Source: Fulvia fulva (taxonomy: Eukaryota > Ascomycota > Dothideomycetes > Mycosphaerellales > Mycosphaerellaceae). Taken from it: a stretch of 64,000 nucleotides of DNA. Below the pieces are notes generated by a model, which saw nothing but the letters and a program-made list of their open reading frames with translations, was not told where the DNA came from and did no database searches. The position numbers were made by a program, and so were the translations under genes. The stretch spans positions 2,728,001-2,792,000 of the forward strand of contig NC_063018.1 in the NCBI RefSeq assembly GCF_020509005.1, in the 5' to 3' direction. Below, piece after piece: positions 59,271 through 64,000 of this stretch. Every line of letters begins with the position of its first letter. The stretch's first letter is position 1.

Positions 59271-62200
59271 TCAATCTGGCGATCCACTCAACCCACCACT
59301 CCCATTCCCTTTACTCTTCTTCCTCGACGGTGATCCAGTCTGTATCTGTTCCTCCACACTCTTCCTCAACCCCGGCGTAAGCACACTGCCCGGACTCGCT
59401 GGCGACAGAGGTGTAGGCTCTTCCACCAACCGATCTGCCACCACCGGTTCCACATCCCCAGCCTCGAACGTAGGACTTCCCACCTTCGAACTCGGCGCCC
59501 GTGCCTTCACCTCCTTGAAACTCTTCGGACTCGTCGGCGAGGTGGGTGCAAGGCCCCGATGCCCATCAGTATAACTGACCGCCGTCGTCTTCGTCGTTGG
59601 CGCCCTCGGCTCCTCGGGACTGGAAGAGTACTGCTGTTGTCGATGATATGACTGCTCCGCCTTCCTTAGTGGTGCAGGATTCGGATTGATGATTCTAGCA
59701 ACCAGATTCCTCTCATCAACCGTATCGGAGTCCTCGCCATCCGACGTCTCAAAGTACGAATCATCCCACACGGCACTTTCCTGTCTTGTCAAAGTCTTGC
59801 GAGAACTAAAACTACTCCCCGCGCCTTCCCTTGCAGCATTCAAAGTCGCCAGCTCATCGCGTGCTTCTCGTGTCTCACTGCGAGTGCGAGGTTTGACTTT
59901 CTTGTCAGTCTGGCCGTGGACTTGCTCGCCTGATTCAGAGCTGATGGGTGCGTCCATCGGCTTGGCACGCTCGCGCGCAGGCTCGTCTTCGTCACGGGTT
60001 GTGGCGGCGTGGGTGTCGGCGAAGTGAGTGTCGCAGAGATGCTTGACGACTGGCCAGCCGTAGGCGTTTGCGAACATGCGGCGCACAATCATGTTGTTGT
60101 GAGCATCAGGTTCGAGGCGGACTAAGACTTTGCGCCAGCTGAGGTCGCGGTGGTAGGCGCGGGCGATCTTTTCTTCGACTTTCATGCCGCCGGAGTCGGG
60201 AGGTGCCGAAGAGTCGACGGTCTTGAGGGAGGTGTTGTCGGTGCCGACGGACTTGACGCTTGCTTCGGAGCTGTTTTCGCCGAAGGACAAGATGCGGGTG
60301 CCACTACGCTTGACGGGTGGAGGTGGGATGTCTTGAGGGTGGTAGACGCGATCGTGGAAGATGGTTCGGCGGCGAGTCTTGGGATCAATGATCCATTGCT
60401 GACTAGGCAGTGGAGGGTGCAAGATGTCGCCGGCTGATTCAAAGATCGAGGTCTTTGGAGGTGCGTGAGGCTCGTTCGTCAAGCTGTCCCCGCGAGAAGC
60501 CACGGGTCGCTTGCGTTCTGTCTTTCCGCTAAGCGAGTGTGTCAGGTGTGGCCTCATGGTGGGATTCGAGGAGGTGCTTCCGCTCTTGTCCTTTGCGACG
60601 TTGTCGCTGCTTTCGTCCTCGCTAGGCTGGTAGACTGTCTGCCCACGTCGCAGGATCTTAGTGGTCTTCTTTGAAGGTGGTGGTGGAGTCTTGGCTCGCT
60701 CCGGCGTGAAGAAGCTGAAGAAACTGGCCAGCATGCCTTTGTTTTCCTCTGGTTGAGGAGCTTTGTTGAGCGATGAATGGCTGCTACCCTGCCGTGATGT
60801 GTCTTCATCATCACCATCATCATGGCTCATACGCGCTGTGGTGCGCCGGTTGTCTTGCGCCACTTCGTCTTCTGCAGGTTGAGGCACATCATCACCAACC
60901 TGGGTATTGTCCTCATCATCTGTCTCCCAACTCTGCTCGGCAAGGACGTTGGGCTTGACAGAAGAAGAATTTGCGCCAGTCAGCTCAGCCCAACCCCATT
61001 CTGCCACAGTTCCAATCAAGCCGTTCTCACGCCTGGCCTTTTCTACTTTGCCTAGTCCCCGCCAGTCAAGAAACAGTAGACAGCTCGTCCTCAACGGTAC
61101 GATACCGTCGTTGACGACGTTGGAGTAGACCGTGCGATTACGGAACATCCTAAGAACGTGATGCGCCGGTCCTGTCGGCAAGATCCTCAGCAAGGGTTTC
61201 GCGCTAGGATCCGCCTGCCTGGCCTCTTGAGTCTTCTGGCTACCTGCGCCAAAGCCATTGACCATCGCATTCCATCCTTTGTTGGCCAGAGTTGGAGGTC
61301 GCCAAGTAAGCCCCAGATCCTGTCCAGTCCTTCCGACGAGCCCAAAGTCTAGCGCAAACTTGACGTACATCGGGTTCTCGTTACTCAGCCCGAGCATAGG
61401 TGAAGCCATGCAAATGAAGTTGACAGGCTTGATCTGATCGAAGAACGTGGGACTATGCTTGTGAATGTAAGCAATGGCGTATGTCTGAATCAGTCCCCCA
61501 AGACTGTGTCCGATGAAGGATATGCTCGTGAATCTATAAGGCAGATCCTCAGCCTTCCTCGCTTCCCGAGGCGTGTGTATGCTGGAACCGTGATGCGTAG
61601 GCTTGCCATCTCGCCGTGCCTTGTCAGCATCTGTGGTGAAAGTATCGGTCACTTTGCGGGTAAGGCTCTTTTTGATGGGCAGGAAAGGTTGGTCGGGGTA
61701 TGTGAAGCGTAGAATGTACTTTGCCAGCCTCTTGCCCAAGTATTGGATGCCATTCTCCGTGCGGACTGCATTGCCGTTGAATCCGCGAACAATCGTTTCT
61801 TCTTCATCGTCGTCCTCGTCTTGATCTGGGGCATTGTCCAACTCTTCCTGGCCTCCAGACATCGGAGCTGCGGACGTTTCCTTCTCGTCGACGTTTGATG
61901 GTTCATCTTTCGCGGCTTTGGTCTCCTGAGAGGTCTTGTCGCTCTGCTTAGCTTTCTGCTGCGCTCGGTAGCTCACCTTTCGCTTTCTCGCATCGACGCG
62001 AGCTTGCGCCACAGTAGCATCAATGCTCTCCTTCAGAAACAGCATGTCTGCGCCCAGATTGCTGTGTAAGCCATGCGTCAGAACCACAAGATGCACATTC
62101 CTTCTCTTTTTTTGCTTGCCATCCTTCTCATGCTCCTTCCCGCTTGTGTCCTCGCTTTGCCTCTTGTGGTGTGTCGATGTGCGACTCTCGCTGTTGTTCG

Positions 62201-62888
62201 CGTCCTCCCACGTCGGCAGTGCTGGCTTGTCCCACAATGTCTCCGTGTCTTCCACAACCAGTCTCACGGCTCGTGAGAACACGCCTTCGACCTGTACATG
62301 GCCTCTTCTCCGCGCCTCCTTGCGCTCTCGGTCGCCCTGCAGGTCCTTCACTCTGCCTGGTCCACCATGTCCATGACCTGCAAGTGCTGCAAATCCAAGC
62401 TCCAAACTCCGCTGATCGCGTCCAACGAGCACTTCGAAGTCCACTGAAGCAGAGTTGGAGAACAAGATCTGCGATGTGATCTCGACGATCCAAGTCACGC
62501 GGCCCTTCTCTTTGCGCTCGCCCGGGTCTACCTGCGAACTTCGTCTCCTAGCGAAGTCTGCTCCAGTCTCACGGATATCCTTCGGTATCAGCAACTTTGC
62601 AGACCAGCTCCCTCCCGCCTTGACCATCGGCTCGTACTCAGGCACGCCATCGTGATCGGGCTTCTCGACTTTGCGGTGTGGGTTGAAATTGGAGGAATAC
62701 GCTGACACGTGCAGCGCATAAGGACCATGGATCCATGCAGCACGTAGAGCGATGGCAGTACTGTTTTTGACTCTAAGGTGCAAGTGCGTTGGCGTAGGAA
62801 GGATGCGGTCGTCACTAGGAGTATATGTAATGGTGTATCGAACGACCTCGCCAATCTTGACGCTGCCCGCTTGGTGGATGAGCAGCAT
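59271..62888 (-). CDS. DUF676 serine esterase/lipase, Rog1-like
   Basis: Intronless, 1,205 residues. Starts MLLIHQAGSVKIGEVVRYTI, matching how fungal members of this family begin. The alpha/beta-hydrolase core is in two parts: VHLVVLTHGLHSN (about 265-277, oxyanion side) and the nucleophile elbow FIGHSLGG with Ser462. NDGIVPLRTS (about 593-602) probably holds the acid residue, and a conserved-looking AYGWPVVKHLCDTHF near 980 may supply the His. A disordered acidic linker (about 300-370) splits the core, and the last 550 residues are mostly low-complexity and polar with many Ser/Pro. Yeast relatives (Rog1, Lpl1 and kin) act on lipids at lipid droplets or membranes; substrate here is inferred only. 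It is convergent with the hypothetical gene, leaving only about 110 bp between the ends. Confidence 0.88.
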   Translation of the reverse strand: MLLIHQAGSVKIGEVVRYTITYTPSDDRILPTPTHLHLRVKNSTAIALRAAWIHGPYALHVSAYSSNFNPHRKVEKPDHDGVPEYEPMVKAGGSWSAKLLIPKDIRETGADFARRRSSQVDPGERKEKGRVTWIVEITSQILFSNSASVDFEVLVGRDQRSLELGFAALAGHGHGGPGRVKDLQGDRERKEARRRGHVQVEGVFSRAVRLVVEDTETLWDKPALPTWEDANNSESRTSTHHKRQSEDTSGKEHEKDGKQKKRRNVHLVVLTHGLHSNLGADMLFLKESIDATVAQARVDARKRKVSYRAQQKAKQSDKTSQETKAAKDEPSNVDEKETSAAPMSGGQEELDNAPDQDEDDDEEETIVRGFNGNAVRTENGIQYLGKRLAKYILRFTYPDQPFLPIKKSLTRKVTDTFTTDADKARRDGKPTHHGSSIHTPREARKAEDLPYRFTSISFIGHSLGGLIQTYAIAYIHKHSPTFFDQIKPVNFICMASPMLGLSNENPMYVKFALDFGLVGRTGQDLGLTWRPPTLANKGWNAMVNGFGAGSQKTQEARQADPSAKPLLRILPTGPAHHVLRMFRNRTVYSNVVNDGIVPLRTSCLLFLDWRGLGKVEKARRENGLIGTVAEWGWAELTGANSSSVKPNVLAEQSWETDDEDNTQVGDDVPQPAEDEVAQDNRRTTARMSHDDGDDEDTSRQGSSHSSLNKAPQPEENKGMLASFFSFFTPERAKTPPPPSKKTTKILRRGQTVYQPSEDESSDNVAKDKSGSTSSNPTMRPHLTHSLSGKTERKRPVASRGDSLTNEPHAPPKTSIFESAGDILHPPLPSQQWIIDPKTRRRTIFHDRVYHPQDIPPPPVKRSGTRILSFGENSSEASVKSVGTDNTSLKTVDSSAPPDSGGMKVEEKIARAYHRDLSWRKVLVRLEPDAHNNMIVRRMFANAYGWPVVKHLCDTHFADTHAATTRDEDEPARERAKPMDAPISSESGEQVHGQTDKKVKPRTRSETREARDELATLNAAREGAGSSFSSRKTLTRQESAVWDDSYFETSDGEDSDTVDERNLVARIINPNPAPLRKAEQSYHRQQQYSSSPEEPRAPTTKTTAVSYTDGHRGLAPTSPTSPKSFKEVKARAPSSKVGSPTFEAGDVEPVVADRLVEEPTPLSPASPGSVLTPGLRKSVEEQIQTGSPSRKKSKGNGSGGLSGSPD

Positions 62889-64000
62889 AGTGTTATGAGG
62901 ATCGAAGGCCTGCTCGTGTGATGGATCGCGTTGTTTCTGGTAGGCTGCTATACGAGCTCGTAACTAACGCAGCATCGGACGAGCAGTGGTGGGATGTGCT
63001 ATCGAGATGTCGCGCTCAGGTGTAGTATGACCTTCGGCTCTCTACCTGACATGTTGCTGGAGTCTCGGCATTCACGGGTGCAGGAGGATAGGAGTACGGC
63101 GGAAAGATAGGAGTGTTCTGGCTAGCAATGGTCTTCTGATCAATCCACTGCCGAAGCATTCCAGTAGCGCGTGTGCCCGTCTCAGCAGTGACGTCGGCCG
63201 ATCTGACTTTGTGCCCGTGAGAGCGACGGCCCACGTGCGGCCACACGGATCTTGTAGTCTACCACCCGTGTCGTTCGCTCCTTCATCGTTACATAACTTC
63301 CTGCACATCCGGCCTCGACAATACCATCACCTAAGGCTGGACACCACAGTCTAGATATAGGACCCTCGAGGCTGTGGACGGTGCTTCGCCGCGGCGACCA
63401 ACATCGGCGCCGCTAGACTACGAGCATCTCCGTCCCGCCTCCACCACAAATAGTTCTACATGCACGCGTGGGACACGATCAGGACGTCATCTTCCACATT
63501 CGAGGAACCTGGTCACTGGAACACCACACCCCCGTCTGTCGCACTCGCCGCCACGCTTCCTCTCGGTGACCGGCAAGCCGAGTGCTCAGCGGCATCATGT
63601 GTGAAGACGACTCCATCCAATATCCGACCATATCCACCCTCTAGTGCAAGCGACGTTGTTGAGCTTCAGCTCCCATGTCAAGAGTAATTCTTACGCGAGG
63701 CCGCTTCTGCACGCATATCGCTCCTACCGAGACGACTGCAGAATATGTCCGTCTGTTGTCTTGCTAGTGCTCCTCAAGCCCTTCTCGACTCCTCTTTATC
63801 GCTTGGCCTGCCAGGAAAACTATTGCACAGCAGCTCTTGGCACGCCGAAGCAGCCTTCACCTATGGGGCCAACGAGCCTGTCACCCAACCGATATGTGCG
63901 TCCGTGAAGTGAACATGCCTCTACTACAAGTAGTCCGTGACTGCCGCGCATACTCGAGGAACGCCTCCGGCTCCTTGTCCTCGTATTCCTCCAGCTATGT
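62889..64000. other. Region upstream of the Rog1-like gene; no gene recognised
   Basis: Normal composition. Short open stretches on both strands overlap one another and carry no recognisable domain. It should hold the 5' leader and promoter of the Rog1-like gene and perhaps the edge of another gene beyond the window. Confidence 0.45.

Noticed and set aside
62889..64000. Open frames of 60-90 codons at the right end
   Set aside because: No domains, overlapping frames; not enough to call a gene.

Overview
The window looks like a chromosome segment of a filamentous ascomycete (Pezizomycotina, possibly a Dothideomycete, which is a guess from gene style). Bases 1 to about 49,040 are a block of nested retrotransposons and DNA transposons. 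Most copies carry dense C:G to T:A transitions at CpA/TpG while CpG is kept, the footprint of repeat-induced point mutation (RIP). Bases 49,040-64,000 are ordinary unmutated DNA with genes that have short introns (49-77 bp, GTRNGT donors, CTRAY-like branch sites).

Repeat block. A gag relic of a Ty3/Gypsy element (Gypsy-C) opens the window. It is followed by a Tad-type LINE family (LINE-B), a chromodomain Ty3/Gypsy element (Gypsy-B), and two copies of a second Tad-type LINE (LINE-A) sitting end to end in one target site inside Gypsy-B. Then come an inverted Gypsy-C copy and another LINE-B copy split by a full-length Ty3/Gypsy element (Gypsy-A, minus strand, target duplication CCCGG). Next are a pogo/Fot1-like DNA transposon and a Copia element (minus strand, duplication GTATC). 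A second full-length Gypsy-A (plus strand, duplication CGGTC) is nested in the Copia element. A second pogo-like copy ends at the edge of the gene-bearing DNA. Element ends, target duplications and nested order were read directly, so insertion order and successive RIP rounds can be inferred.

Genes. A three-exon gene encodes a protein of about 2,100 residues with a NACHT/STAND-type NTPase core and a long TPR-like helical tail (50,509-56,920). It is followed by the RNA polymerase III subunit Rpc31/RPC7 (three exons, 57,393-58,254), a poorly resolved hypothetical gene (about 58,315-59,163), and on the minus strand a 1,205-residue DUF676 serine esterase of the Rog1 type (59,271-62,888). These genes share no obvious pathway.

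Most notable observations: (1) Gypsy-A copies show matched base changes between the LTR and the primer-binding site, which supports Tf1/sushi-like self-priming; (2) the Gypsy-A pol frame runs about 370 nt into the 3' LTR and stops inside the TATA box; (3) two LINE-A copies share one insertion site with the same 12-bp duplication three times; (4) one pogo-like copy has doubled the 17-bp repeats in one terminal inverted repeat; (5) the Copia primer site matches the anticodon stem-loop of initiator tRNA-Met.
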